This document shows positions 1-11,526 of a DNA stretch of 64,000 nt, piece after piece. The stretch comes from Cylicocyclus nassatus (lineage: Eukaryota > Nematoda > Chromadorea > Rhabditida > Strongylidae), in contig CATQJL010000112.1 of assembly GCA_958299035.1 (NCBI GenBank), forward strand, positions 15,166,880 through 15,230,879. Direction: 5' to 3'. How positions within the stretch are numbered: position 1 is the first letter of the stretch; every line of letters starts with the position of its first letter. The notes below the pieces were generated by a model. The model saw only the letters and a program-made list of their open reading frames with translations. It searched no databases and was not told the origin of the DNA. A program made the translations under genes and the position numbers.

Positions 1-840
1 TCTGCACTACCCTCCTGCTAGCTATTTGTAAGGATTCTAGGCGCTCCAAAATAGCTGCTCCCACTTGCTAGCGATCCGTAGGGTCACTTAGGCTACAGAT
101 TATCTACCCTATCCGCTTTCTAGCTATCAGTAGTGTCACCTGGGTGCTATAAATATCTGCCCCATGCTAACGATCCGTAGGGTCACTCAGGCTACAAATT
201 ATCTACCCTATCCGCTTGCTAGCTATCGGTATTATCACCTGGGTGCTACACAGTATCCCATACTGGGGATCGTAGGGTCACTGGGCGCCTAAAATCTGCC
301 CACACTGCTAGAGATCCGGAGGGTCACTGAGTGCTACAAATATCGGCTTCCACTTGCTAGTGATCGGGTCACTCAGGCTACAAAATAATCTGCCTTCTCC
401 CCTGCTAGCTCTATGTAAAGAATCTAGGCTCTCCTAAATATCTACAAAATATCTGCTCCCACTTGCTAGCAATACGTAGGGACACTGGACACCACAAATT
501 ATCAGCCCTACCCACCTGTTAGCGACATGTAAGGAATATGGGCACTACAAATTATCTGCTCTCATTTGATGGTGACCCTTAAGGAATCTAGGCACTACAT
601 ATCATCTACTTTACCCACCTGCTAACGACCCCTAAGGTCACGGGCGCTAATTATCTGCCCCCACTTGCTGGCGGCCCGTAGACACAAGCTACAAATTATC
701 TGCCCTACCCACCTGCTAGCGACATGTAAGGAAACTGGGCACAACAAATTATTTGCCCTTCTCGGTGGCGACCTGTAGGGTCACCTAGGCGCTAGAACTT
801 ACCATACTCACTTGCTAGCGACCCATAAGGTGGCTATCTG
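1..840. repeat. Diverged 50-60 bp satellite array
   Basis: A tandem array in which each unit carries a core like TTGCTAGCGATCCGTAGGGT followed by a variable stretch such as CACTNAGGCTACAAATTATCTG. About fourteen units can be followed by eye, with many substitutions and small indels, so the array is old. It starts before the left edge of the window. A single leftover unit reappears at 2889-2925, on the far side of the fold-back element at 1033-2881. No coding capacity is seen. Confidence 0.8.
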
Positions 841-1032
841 CAGAGAAAGCATGGTAATTGAAAAATTCCATGATCTCGCATGATTGTGGCAGAGCTTCCG
901 AAATGGTAGGGCTTTCTGGAGGATTTGTGAAGTTTATCGCTCGAGTAGTCTTTTAATGTGTTTTTTACAAATATATTTTCAGAAAAGAAGCAATGTGTGT
1001 AGAAATAATTGTAATCACTGATAAACCTGATA

Positions 1033-2881
1033 CAGTGCTGGACAAAATCATAGGTCCACTTTAAAAAATGCCATAACTCACTTTGTTCTCATTAGAATAT
1101 TCCAAAATTTGGTACAGTCGTGTGTTTACCAGCTTAATATCAGTCATCAAACGGTCTCGTTTTCGTATGATTATTCAAGAAAAAAGTCAAAATTTCTGAA
1201 AAAAGCAGGCTTGAAGGCTGGTCAAAATTACAAGTCCATTTGAAGTTTTTACTGATTGAAACACTTCTTAGCTTCCGAATTTTTAGGTGTGTACACATTC
1301 AAAAGTGTTGAACAGTTGCCTTAGTCAAGCTGTGGCACACCTCCAAAAGGACTGATTATCGCCTTTTTTTGCCTTGAAAGCGCTTTCACACGTATTTTGC
1401 TCTAGAAATCTGCGTTGTGCAAGAAATTCTGCAGTTTCTCAGCTGGATCGGAAGCGACGGGTTTCATCTCCCTTCTAGATGCTTTTCGACGTGATCACTG
1501 AGGAAAAAATCTGACTTTTCGCTGCTGAACCAAATCCGACATCGACTTAATCGGGAGCCTAAGCCTCAGTGTCTGCTCTAAAACCCTTTATGCGTTATCA
1601 TTACAACCTCACAATATTGTAAAAGCATTTTTTACACAAAAGAAAAGTGTACGCCATACTCACAATTTATCACAAACCTCCTCTTCGTTTCTTTTTCGGA
1701 ACTCGAGTTGTGCAGCGTAATGATGGTGTTACTCACTCTCAAAATAACTTGCCAAGTGCTACCTCACTTAGATTTTTGACAGTGATTTATTTACTGGATA
1801 GCGGATACAGCTTGTATTGTACGTTAGCACAAGATTCTCCTGAAAAATTTGATCGAAGCCACATTTAGCTTTGGTGCTTCTCGCATCCAGTTTCTGCAGG
1901 GTGATTTTAGTAACTACTAGCTGGCTTACCCGGCTCCGCCGTATGTTCCGAATAGAAAATTCCATTCTTTAACCGATCCGGACCAAACTTGGCACACATA
2001 CACTTCGGGCCCCGGCGGGTGTCACAGTCCACTTTTCGTTATCGATCGATGTCGATTTTATCGATTTTTTGCAAAATTTGGGCTAGAGGGCTGGAATTTG
2101 GCAGAGGGGTGTATCGAGCATGCTGATCACCCCCAAAGTGTATGTGTGCGAAGTTTGGTCCCGATCGGTTCAGAAATGGAATTTTCTATTCGGAACATAC
2201 GTACATACATACAGACAGACAAACAGACATACAAACAGACATTCAGCTTTGTATATATAAGATACTTGAGTGCTAGGATCTCTACAAAGTTGTAACCATG
2301 AAATACGGACTCCTCTTCGTAGAAACAATGCCTTTACTTAGTTAATGCTTCTGAGGACATCTCAAATGAAGTTTGAAGGCAGAATTTTAAGCTCAGGATT
2401 GCAGTAATGTCGATGTCGGATTTGTGTGGTAGTAAAAAGTCAGACTTTTTCCTCAATGCTCACGTCAAAAAGCATCCAGAAGGTGGACGAAACCTCGTCG
2501 CTTCCAATCCAGTTGAGAAACTGCAGAATTTCTTACTCAACGCAGGTTTTTAGAGGGAAACGTGTGAAAGCATTTTCAGGGCAAAAAAAACAGATAATCA
2601 GTCCTTTTGGAGGTATGACACAACTTGACTACAGCAAATGTCCAACACTTTTGAATGTGTACATAGATACCTTAAAAAAAGTTCGAGAGCTAAAAAGCGC
2701 TTTAATCAGTAAAACTCCAGGTGGACCTATAATTCTGCTTTTTTCAAAATTCTTGATTTTTTCTTGAGTAACCATACGAAAACGAGACCCGTTTTGATGA
2801 CTGATAGTAGGCTGGTAAATATTGACAACAGAGTGAGTTATGGCATTTTTTAGTGTGGACCTATAATTTTGTCTTTCACTG
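1033..2881. mobile_element. Tc1-like fold-back element with about 0.5 kb arms
   Basis: The left end reads CAGTGCTGGACAAAATCATA and the right end is its near reverse complement, each flanked by TA (1031-1032 and 2882-2883), as expected for the Tc1/mariner superfamily. The inverted arms can be followed to about 1580 on the left and back to about 2395 on the right, with moderate divergence. No transposase frame is seen, so it is non-autonomous. Its middle is interrupted by a small Helitron (1917-2262). It sits at the edge of the satellite array, with one satellite unit beyond it. Confidence 0.75.
1917..2262 (-). mobile_element. Non-autonomous Helitron, 346 bp
   Basis: Read on the minus strand it begins with TCTTATATATACAAAGCTGA after a flanking A. 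It ends with a GC-rich hairpin (CGGCGGAGCCGGG), a short spacer and CTAG, followed by T. TC start, hairpin, CTRR end and insertion between A and T are the Helitron hallmarks. The 5' part holds a short tandem CTGT/TGTC-type repeat. Internally the two halves are partly complementary around a TTTTCTATTCGGAACATACG motif. No protein is encoded. Relatives lie at 3201-4139 and 22185-24581. Confidence 0.75.
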
Positions 2882-2888
2882 TATTATA

Positions 2889-2925
2889 GTTGCTCCGACC
2901 CACTTGCTAGCGACCCGTAGGGTCG
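2889..2925. repeat. Detached unit of the left satellite
   Basis: CCCACTTGCTAGCGACCCGT with the usual AGGGTC continuation, matching the core of the 1-840 array. Its position just right of the fold-back element suggests the array was once continuous and was split by insertion. Confidence 0.7.
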
Positions 2926-3031
2926 CAGTCTCAAGAAAAAAACAATATTAAGAATAGTAGAGATCTAAGAATCTAGTAGTTTTTGTAAGGATGAGAAGAA
3001 TAGGAGACTAATGATTAAGTATAACACTTAC

Positions 3032-3169
3032 CTTCTCCAGATCGTCGCTTTTTTCCAACGGTTTGTCCATTGCTTTAACCACTTCTTTGCACATTTCGCA
3101 TATTCGCCTTTTTCTTTTTTCTGCGCTACACAGTGCGGTACAGAGGACAACAATCAGTACTATCTTCAT
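3032..3169 (-). CDS. Saposin-like (SapB) protein, exon 1 only
   Basis: Minus-strand ATG at 3167-3169 opens a 46-codon exon ending at a good donor (AAG followed by gtaagtg). The first 16 residues (MKIVLIVVLCTALCSA) form a typical signal peptide. A basic stretch follows, then ICEMCKEVVKAMDK, the CxxC start of a saposin-B domain as in the genes at 53995-54517 and 59026-59548. Saposin-like small proteins are secreted, lipid-binding or membrane-active in this family. The following exons, with the other four cysteines, were not found: the intron runs into the satellite and the fold-back element, so the rest lies beyond the window or is lost. A Helitron end lies 32 bp upstream of the ATG, so the promoter is displaced. 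Function is inferred from the domain start only. Confidence 0.6.
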
Positions 3170-3200
3170 GATAATTCTGGATTGAACATATCAGTATGAA

Positions 3201-4139
3201 CTAGCCGGCAAGCCGGGTTTGGCGCGGTTTTTTTGAAATAATATTTTGGTGATCAGCATGCTCACTTACCCACCCCTGCCAACTTGCCCCATAGCTTAAA
3301 ATCGATAAAATCGACATTAATCGATAACAAAAAGCTTATGACACCCGCTACCCCGAAGTGTATGTGTGCAAGGTTTAATCTTGATTCAGAAATAAAAATT
3401 TGCTCTCAGAACATATGTACACAATAGACAGACGAACAGACATTCAGCTTTATACAGGATTCCGTAAAGTATGTATACACTGTTTGATCGTTAATATCTC
3501 TTTTCCCAAGAAGTCTTTTGCCTTGCTTCAGGTACCATTTTGTAGAGCTGGCTTCATCTTAGATTTGTGGTGTAGAACGAATCACCCAACTCTCTTCATT
3601 ACTGTAGGATTACGATAGAAACTTGAAACATGGTGTCAATGTGGAAATGCTGCCGTTTCAAAATTTTCAAAAAAATGTGAAAACTTGTGTAATAGGGTTT
3701 TTATGGACACTGAGTTTAAGCCTCAATTATTCACAAGATTGCGAAGCTTTCTAAACAGTGTAACCGCACTTTTTAGGAACGTTGAAAAAATGGCCGCTAC
3801 CTCTTATCTGGCATAACTCTTCAATGAAGCATCATATTAAGTTGGGCACTTTACAGTTAGAATCAGCAACTCCAATTAGCCTAGTGTAAAAATTTTCAGA
3901 CTGCTTTGTTTCCTTTCTGAGGCAAAATATGGCCTTTCATGGCTCAAAACTCTCTTTAAAGTTTCTGCCGTAATCCTACAGTAATGAAGAGAGAGGGATG
4001 ATTCGTTTTATATTGCAAATCTAAGTAGAAGACAGCTCTATAAAATGGTACCTGAAGCAAAGCAGAAGACTTGTCGGGAAAAAGAGATATTAACGATCAA
4101 ACAGTGTATACATACTTTAGGGACACCCTGTATGTAAGA
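3201..4139 (-). mobile_element. Helitron carrying a nested fold-back MITE
   Basis: On the minus strand the 5' end is TCTTACATA after a flanking A at 4140, and the 3' end is CTAG at 3201-3204 after a GC-rich ACCCGGCTTGCCGG hairpin. The body at 3205-3452 matches the small Helitron at 1917-2262 (CATACACTTCGG, CGATTAATGTCGATTTTATC and CATTCAGCTTTA motifs). A 676 bp fold-back (3455-4130) sits inside the TATA stretch about 9 bp from the 5' end. The element lies immediately upstream of the saposin-like exon 3032-3169. Its 5' end is repeated in mirror image at the end of the palindrome right arm (13210). Confidence 0.65.
3455..4130. mobile_element. Fold-back MITE with CAGGGTGTCCC-type ends
   Basis: The termini CAGGATTCCGTAAAGTATGT and TTTAGGGACACCCTG are near inverted copies flanked by TA (3453-3454, 4131-4132). 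Both arms carry ACACTGTTTGATCGTTAATA and its complement, and further in AATCCTACAGTAATGAAGAG in both orientations. Same family as 20992-21658 and 22192-22813. No transposase. Confidence 0.75.
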
Positions 4140-4806
4140 TTGAACTGTCGAATGAGTTTCCCGGTTTATTTCAAACAAAAGCTATGATGCTTCGAGTATG
4201 AAAGAATGACTATTAGGAAGCATCAGAGAATGCACTATCAGCAGAACGGCTTTTGTTTCCTGAAATATGTAGCTATACGAATGAGCAACCATTGTTTATA
4301 TATGCGATCGCTATCAGGTGTCGGACATACTTGTGATCGCCAACCGTTGCCGTTAAGATGGTTGTAACATTATTGAAAGCCTGTTGCACTTGATTTGATT
4401 TGAAAGGGATTTCAGGGTTACCTATGATTAAGAGCAGCTAATTACCAAGGAAGGCAACCTTACCCCATGATTTTTGCTGCTTTTTTCGGATCTTTCATAT
4501 AAAACTTTGGTATTTTCAATCATAAAAGCACATACAAGGGTGAAGTTTTGAGATTGTACTTAGTAAGGCTTGTAGTATACAATGACATATGTGGGAGGGG
4601 CTGAGAGGGATGATCTCTTCTTTTCGCTTTCCATGCGATGAAAAAAAAACAGTAAAGACATATTCGAGTAATACTATGTATATACTGCGTAATGATCAAG
4701 TTGGAGGACCGTAGGATTTTTCCTTGCAGAAATTCAATTTTCAACGACAAATGTTTCTTTCAATTTTAGGTTTAAACTTAACACGGACATATATACTTAT
4801 ATATTA

Positions 4807-5822
4807 GGTCGTTCCGAAAGTTCTTTCCGTTTTTTCAACCTATCATAAAAACACATGGAATGAAGGTAGAGAAACGCTTCAAAAGCTATCCGCCGCAGCT
4901 TTTCTTCCTCTTTTCAACAGTCATATTCCTCTGTCGCTCGCTCTTGTGGTCAGTGAGATAATGGCCGAAATTTCGGACCTATGGTTTTTACCAGGTCCAA
5001 CTTTGGCAATTTTTCACTATCTTCTTCTTTGACTTTTGGAAATGCTTTAATAGCAGTCGGATAGAGTAAACAAAGTGCAATGCAATGCAATTTTTTGGCA
5101 ATTTCAGCTGGCTTCTCATTATTTTTTTAAATAACTTTTTCAGAACTCTTCACTTTTCCGAAGTCACAAAACACACAAACGCTCTGAACATCAACAAATC
5201 TTCGGTTTTCGAAACTTTCAAAAGTCGTTTATGATTGTGCACTATTTTTACAATATAACTGAGGGTTTATCGCTTTGAATTATAAGATTTCGCATTTCAC
5301 ATGTACACCTTTAGGCGGGTTCAAAATCAAGAATTATAGAAATTTTATCGCCAGAGACCCCACAAACTATGAAGAAAAAGCACTCATCAGAAAGAGGAGA
5401 AAAAGCTGCATCGAATGACACCTTAGTTGTGCGCCGTTTTATATTCTATGGCTTTTGGCATTCCCAAAAGTGGAGTTTGATAGCATCAGAAAAATAATTC
5501 TAAAAATGTTTTGAGGCTAGCTATAGATGCCGAAAAATTGCATAAAATTGCATTTTGTTTACTCTATCCGACTGCTATCAAAGCTTTTCCAAAAGTCAAA
5601 AAAGAAGATAGTGAAAAGTTGCCAAAATTGGACATGGTAAAAACCACGGGTTCGAAATTTCGGTCATTATCTCACTGAGCACAAGAGCGAGCGGCACAGG
5701 AATATGACTGTTGAAAAGAGGAAGAAAAATTGCGTCGGATAGCGCTTGAAGCGTTTCTATACCTTCATCCCATGTGTTTTTATGATAGGTTGAAAAAACG
5801 GAAAGAACTTTCGGAACGACCT
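4807..5822. mobile_element. Mariner-like fold-back element, left arm copy
   Basis: Ends TTAGGTCGTTCCGAAAGTTC and its complement, with TA at the boundary. Inverted arms of about 290 bp are clearly complementary, and weaker complementarity continues inward. TTAGGTCG/TTAGGTTG termini with a TA target are mariner-type. There is no transposase frame, so it is a MITE or fold-back derivative. Mirrored at 11527-12547. Confidence 0.75.
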
Positions 5823-6159
5823 AATATAACTTAACACTTTGGCAGGTCCTTAGCGATTATTTTGCAGAGTTTGATCTGCTCTATCGAATATCGAATGATT
5901 TCTCAATTCAACTAGGAAAACAAAACATCTCGATTAAAGGAATTTACTATTGGGACAACTCAATACAAAGTTATCGTAACTTGTTCTCAAGGCGGCCGTT
6001 ACTTTATTTGTACACCGGGACAGCTATTTGAAAACTGCTGCAGGAGAAACAAAACTGAGAAAAAAATTCGAACCTTTCAAAAACTTGAAAATCACCAAAT
6101 TTTTCAATCACCTTCGGATTTGGGCACAAAATGGCCTCAATAAAACAGTGGATGGCAAC
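5823..6159. other. Palindrome arm sequence without recognisable gene
   Basis: AT-rich sequence between the fold-back element and the hAT MITE. It shows no splice-bounded coding stretch that I can support. The last 8 bases (ATGGCAAC) are the target duplication of the MITE. Confidence 0.5.
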
Positions 6160-6546
6160 CAGTGGCGTACCCAGGATTTCGGCTCGGGGGGGGGGGGGGG
6201 GGGGGGGGGCGACAAAAAAATTTTTCTAAAAAAGGTGCGTGGCCTTAGCCACGCACTCCGAAAAAATTTTGGGGTGCTTTAAAAATTTTTGCGGGTCCCG
6301 ACCCCTAAAATCTGGAAAAAAGGGGGCGTGGCGTCAGCCACGCCCCCGAAAAAATTTTTTTTACAAGGCTAATTTGAATTTTTAAAAATTTCTAAAAATT
6401 ATTTTAATTATTCACAAAAATAAACAAGTCACATGCACATTTTTATAACCCATATAAGTAACTTTCAAAAACTTCGCGACCCATTCTCGGGGGGGGGGGC
6501 GCGCCCCCCCCCCCCCTCCGCCCCCCCCCCCCTCGGTACGCCACTG
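6160..6546. mobile_element. hAT-type MITE with 8 bp target duplication (left arm)
   Basis: Ends CAGTGGCGTACCC and GGTACGCCACTG, flanked on both sides by the identical 8-mer ATGGCAAC (6152-6159 and 6547-6554). An 8 bp duplication with CAGNGGCG-type ends fits the hAT superfamily. The interior has long G and C homopolymer tracts near both ends and two copies of a short complementary GTGGCTNANGCCACGC hairpin. No protein. The mirrored copy is 10808-11189, where the G/C tracts differ in length. Confidence 0.85.
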
Positions 6547-6554
6547 ATGGCAAC

Positions 6555-7925
6555 ATATTATATTTTTCACGTTTCAACTCCATTATTTTACCGTCACCTA
6601 TTTTCTCACAACGTTTGTAACAGAAAAATTCTCTGCGTCGGATCTTTGATCACACTTGCTTGAAAGCAAAGCGTTTTCTCATGGTCAGTAAGCATTTCGC
6701 CTTCGACGAATCTCATTATCCATATTCGAGCAAAGTGATTTCTCCGAAATACGCCAATCTATGATCGTTTGGATCATTAACTCAGGTTTACATACAGCAG
6801 CGAGTTCATCTCAGGAGCAATAATTTCATGAGTTGCTTTGAACATTGAGTCAATTTTGTACTCAAACTTCAATCAAGGATTGGTAATAGTCACTTTTGAG
6901 TCCCTTTTTGACACTTTACTGTTCAAAGCTTAAGATTCATGGGGAGCATCACAAGGAAGGATTGGCGTATTACTGTGTTCAAATTACAATAGATAGTCAT
7001 TGCAAGATTCGTGCTAGCTAATGTTGCTTTTATTGCAAAAAATTTTCGAATTTTGCTGTATTTTGCTAACCTTTTCTGACAATATTATCTGCAGCAAGAG
7101 TCATTCGATTAGGTTCTTTCTGTGTTTTGCAAGATCTACTTTAGAATATCTATCTGATTTTTTTATCATAAGCATCTGGCCATAAAATGGTCCTATTTAT
7201 ATGCTTTTCTTTCTCTCTTATGCAAAAATTATGCTATTCTCTTTTTGGCATGCCTGTGAATATGGATATTCGCTAGAATATACGCCCTGCTGGTTTTGAA
7301 TGCGAGCTGTACCTGCTTGCAAAACTTTGAGAACTTTAAAAACAAAAGAAAAGAACAGAACTTTAACACATTTCGTAATGTTCTGCCATTTCGGACAATA
7401 CCGTAGATAAAAAGCATAAGCTTTGGATCAAGGTCTTCGCAGAATGATGCATTTCTGAGAAATTCAGTATACATGCACGAGAAACACGGGGTGAAAAAGA
7501 GACTACTATCAGCACATCAAAAAAATAATTGTTCTGTTGAATTTTTTGCATTGTTCATCCAAGGAAGCTCAAATCTTACCTATATACGTTTCTTAACAAA
7601 CTGATTACGAAAATGATAGTCTCGACCTCTGATACCTCCTCCTTACGTCAGTTTTCTAATTTTTCCGAAAATTCTACCGTACTGCTACGCAGTCCCATTG
7701 TGGGATAGAAGTGAATAAAGTAGGCACCAAAAAAATCGTGATCAGCGCGTGAAATAATCCCAAAACAGAATTTTTCATGGTAATTCAAAATCGTGGATTT
7801 GTACAGAATAACTACCGTAACATTAATGCAAAAACTGAGATAGATTATATTTTAGTAATCAGCGCCTTCGTGAATATTCCCCGCCTTTGATAATCCTTCT
7901 GGGAATATTCTCGAAAACAGCTTTC
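6555..7925. other. Palindrome arm with weak exon-like stretches
   Basis: No intact gene. On the minus strand here (plus strand at 9870-10745 in the mirror arm) there are splice-bounded open stretches: one after an acceptor TTTCTCAG at about 9898 reading NASFCEDLDPKLMLFIYG, and one reading FEYKIDSMFKATHEIIAPEM that leads, after a possible very short intron, to FVEGEMLTDHEKTLCFQ and a stop. They may be exons of a decayed gene. I do not recognise the family, and chance frames are not excluded. Confidence 0.25.
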
Positions 7926-9429
7926 CAGAAAGACTACCATTTCGAACAATACGACCCACACACAGGTCGTTTGACAAAGCAAGAAAGGCTCTGGTCCGAA
8001 ACGGCAGTAATAGAGATCGGCCTTGTCGTAAATGTATTAAAATATGTTCGCTTGTGCTCTCCCGTATTACAGTAAGAGGGAGCAAAACAAGCTTAGGAGA
8101 TTATTTTCCTTGCAGAAAAAGACGTAATGGTACTACCTAAATAGAGTCTGTATAGTTTACTATGCGTAGAGAATCGTGATTTGTGGCAGATGTCCCCGCC
8201 TGTAGAAGTCTATGCGGCCCACATGACTTACACTTACTCAGTGTTGTTTATAGTGCTATCTACTTTATTTTATTACACTCTTAATAAATTTTAGGCATCC
8301 ATTGAGGAAACGCACCTGGGTCCATCTATTAGCTCTGAATAGCAGTTACTAGTTTTGATGGATAGTGAACATTTCCTCTACAGAATCCGTACTTTGAACG
8401 AGTTGTCTATCAAATACAGTCGCTTTGGGTTTTGCGGTGCCGACAACATAAACGCGTAAAAAATGGCCATCGAGCGCAAAACATGGTATTTCGCGACCAG
8501 TGGCCGGCCATTTCTGCCCAAAAATGTCATCTGCATCACATTATGTCATTGCCTTCGTTCCTAAAAACGTAGCAGCTGTCTAAAAGCTGTATGCATTTTC
8601 AATTTGGCTCAGAATATTTCCTCCCACTCAAAGTGCTCATAGAAGTTTGTTTCTCATACAAAAAATGCATTAACCTCATTTAGACATTCTTCCCATGTTT
8701 GCTCATTCCCGCCTTGAACTTTCGTATCAGAGAAGAAGAAAACAATCATTGTTAGACTTATCAACCGTCCATCTTATCCGGTTTTTGTGCAGTTTGTTCC
8801 AACAGAATCGAGTTCGGCAATTTTCTTAAAAGGCTATCTCATGTATGTGTGAAGTGCGAAGACTGTACTTAGATATGCTTTTTTTTGTTCCTATGTAACT
8901 TGAGCATCTGTCATTAAGAATATGTAACATGACATTTGAGTTAGCCTTGTAACTTATTCCTAGTCTAATTTGTTCTTCTTACCCCCTTTCTGTTATTTTC
9001 TTTGTCTTTACGACTGATTGATTAAGAATTACGAAACCATTACGCTACAGTTTTTATATATACAAATTGCTTTTTAGAGATAATTTGTGAGCCCTCAACT
9101 TCGATCTTTTGCTTTGGTAGCAGTTTGAAATATGAAGAGCTCGAAAAAGATCATCTTCAGGAATTTCAACAAGGAGCAATTGCTTGTAAATTAACCAAGT
9201 AGTATTATTTGAATTCCCGAAAGTTTCAAATACGGGACTTGCTTAGTGCAATTCCAAAAAATCCTCCTTGAAGGGTTATTAAATCAACCTTTGAAAAATT
9301 AATTGACGGAAAAGATGCAGCAATCTTCCGAGCTTATCCGAGGCGAAAGGCATTTGGTGTTGTTGATAATGAGACTAGTAATACATGACATTTTCCTAAA
9401 TTTTGTCCTGAACTTTGGCAAGTTTTTTG
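7926..9429. other. Spacer of palindrome 1
   Basis: Single-copy sequence between the arms. It holds the 3' part of a possible minus-strand gene (8271-8749, listed separately). The rest is AT-rich with no supported feature. A short AT-rich zone with ACCCCC and TTTTATATATAC runs lies around 8980-9065. Confidence 0.6.
8271..8749 (-). pseudogene. 3' end of an unknown gene, probably decayed
   Basis: On the minus strand a coding-like exon (8349-8540) reads ATGREIPCFALDGHFLRVYV and later TVFDRQLVQSTDSVEEMF before a TAG stop at 8349-8351. AATAAA-type poly(A) signals follow at about 8270-8280. In the same frame there is a TAA at 8541-8543 just upstream, then open sequence to a possible acceptor at 8580. 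A further exon-like piece, 8675-8749 (GGNEQTWEECLNE), ends at a gttaatg donor. The in-frame TAA suggests a pseudogene or a wrongly guessed acceptor. I do not recognise the family. Confidence 0.35.
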
Positions 9430-10807
9430 GAAAGCTGTTTTCGAGAATATTCCCAGAAGGATTATCAAAGGCGGGGAATATTCACGAAGGCGCTGATTAC
9501 TAAAATATAATCTATCTCAGTTTTTGCATTAATGTTACGGTAGTTATTCTGTACAAATCCACGATTTTGAATTACCATGAAAAATTCTGTTTTGGGATTA
9601 TTTCACGCGCTGATCACGATTTTTTTGGTGCCTACTTTATTCACTTCTATCCCACAATGGGACTGCGTAGCAGTACGGTAGAATTTTCGGAAAAATTAGA
9701 AAACTGACGTAAGGAGGAGGTATCAGAGGTCGAGACTATCATTTTCGTAATCAGTTTGTTAAGAAACGTATATAGGTAAGATTTGAGCTTCCTTGGATGA
9801 ACAATGCAAAAAATTCAACAGAACAATTATTTTTTTGATGTGCTGATAGTAGTCTCTTTTTCACCCCGTGTTTCTCGTGCATGTATACTGAATTTCTCAG
9901 AAATGCATCATTCTGCGAAGACCTTGATCCAAAGCTTATGCTTTTTATCTACGGTATTGTCCGAAATGGCAGAACATTACGAAATGTGTTAAAGTTCTGT
10001 TCTTTTCTTTTGTTTTTAAAGTTCTCAAAGTTTTGCAAGCAGGTACAGCTCGCATTCAAAACCAGCAGGGCGTATATTCTAGCGAATATCCATATTCACA
10101 GGCATGCCAAAAAGAGAATAGCATAATTTTTGCATAAGAGAGAAAGAAAAGCATATAAATAGGACCATTTTATGGCCAGATGCTTATGATAAAAAAATCA
10201 GATAGATATTCTAAAGTAGATCTTGCAAAACACAGAAAGAACCTAATCGAATGACTCTTGCTGCAGATAATATTGTCAGAAAAGGTTAGCAAAATACAGC
10301 AAATTCGAAAATTTTTTGCAATAAAAGCAACATTAGCTAGCACGAATCTTGCAATGACTATCTATTGTAATTTGAACACAGTAATACGCCAATCCTTCCT
10401 TGTGATGCTCCCCATGAATCTTAAGCTTTGAACAGTAAAGTGTCAAAAAGGGACTCAAAAGTGACTATTACCAATCCTTGATTGAAGTTTGAGTACAAAA
10501 TTGACTCAATGTTCAAAGCAACTCATGAAATTATTGCTCCTGAGATGAACTCGCTGCTGTATGTAAACCTGAGTTAATGATCCAAACGATCATAGATTGG
10601 CGTATTTCGGAGAAATCACTTTGCTCGAATATGGATAATGAGATTCGTCGAAGGCGAAATGCTTACTGACCATGAGAAAACGCTTTGCTTTCAAGCAAGT
10701 GTGATCAAAGATCCGACGCAGAGAATTTTTCTGTTACAAACGTTGTGAGAAAATAGGTGACGGTAAAATAATGGAGTTGAAACGTGAAAAATATAATATG
10801 TTGCCAT

Positions 10808-11189
10808 CAGTGGCGTACCGAGGGGGGGGGGGGCGGAGGGGGGGGGGGGGCGCGCCCCCCCCCCCCGAGAATGGGTCGCGAAGTTTTTGAAAGTTACTTA
10901 TATGGGTTATAAAAATGTGCATGTGACTTGTTTATTTTTGTGAATAATTAAAATAATTTTTAGAAATTTTTAAAAATTCAAATTAGCCTTGTAAAAAAAA
11001 TTTTTTCGGGGGCGTGGCTGACGCCACGCCCCCTTTTTCCAGATTTTAGGGGTCGGGACCCGCAAAAATTTTTAAAGCACCCCAAAATTTTTTCGGAGTG
11101 CGTGGCTAAGGCCACGCACCTTTTTTAGAAAAATTTTTTTGTCGCCCCCCCCCCCCCCCCCCCGAGCCGAAATCCTGGGTACGCCACTG
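10808..11189. mobile_element. hAT-type MITE (right arm copy)
   Basis: Mirror copy of 6160-6546 with the target duplication GTTGCCAT on both sides (10800-10807 and 11190-11197). It differs from its partner mainly in the length of the G/C homopolymer tracts. Confidence 0.85.
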
Positions 11190-11526
11190 GTTGCCATCCA
11201 CTGTTTTATTGAGGCCATTTTGTGCCCAAATCCGAAGGTGATTGAAAAATTTGGTGATTTTCAAGTTTTTGAAAGGTTCGAATTTTTTTCTCAGTTTTGT
11301 TTCTCCTGCAGCAGTTTTCAAATAGCTGTCCCGGTGTACAAATAAAGTAACGGCCGCCTTGAGAACAAGTTACGATAACTTTGTATTGAGTTGTCCCAAT
11401 AGTAAATTCCTTTAATCGAGATGTTTTGTTTTCCTAGTTGAATTGAGAAATCATTCGATATTCGATAGAGCAGATCAAACTCTGCAAAATAATCGCTAAG
11501 GACCTGCCAAAGTGTTAAGTTATATT

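Noticed and set aside
6028..6282. 84-codon frame with poly-Gly
   Set aside because: The Gly run comes from the G homopolymer of the hAT MITE.
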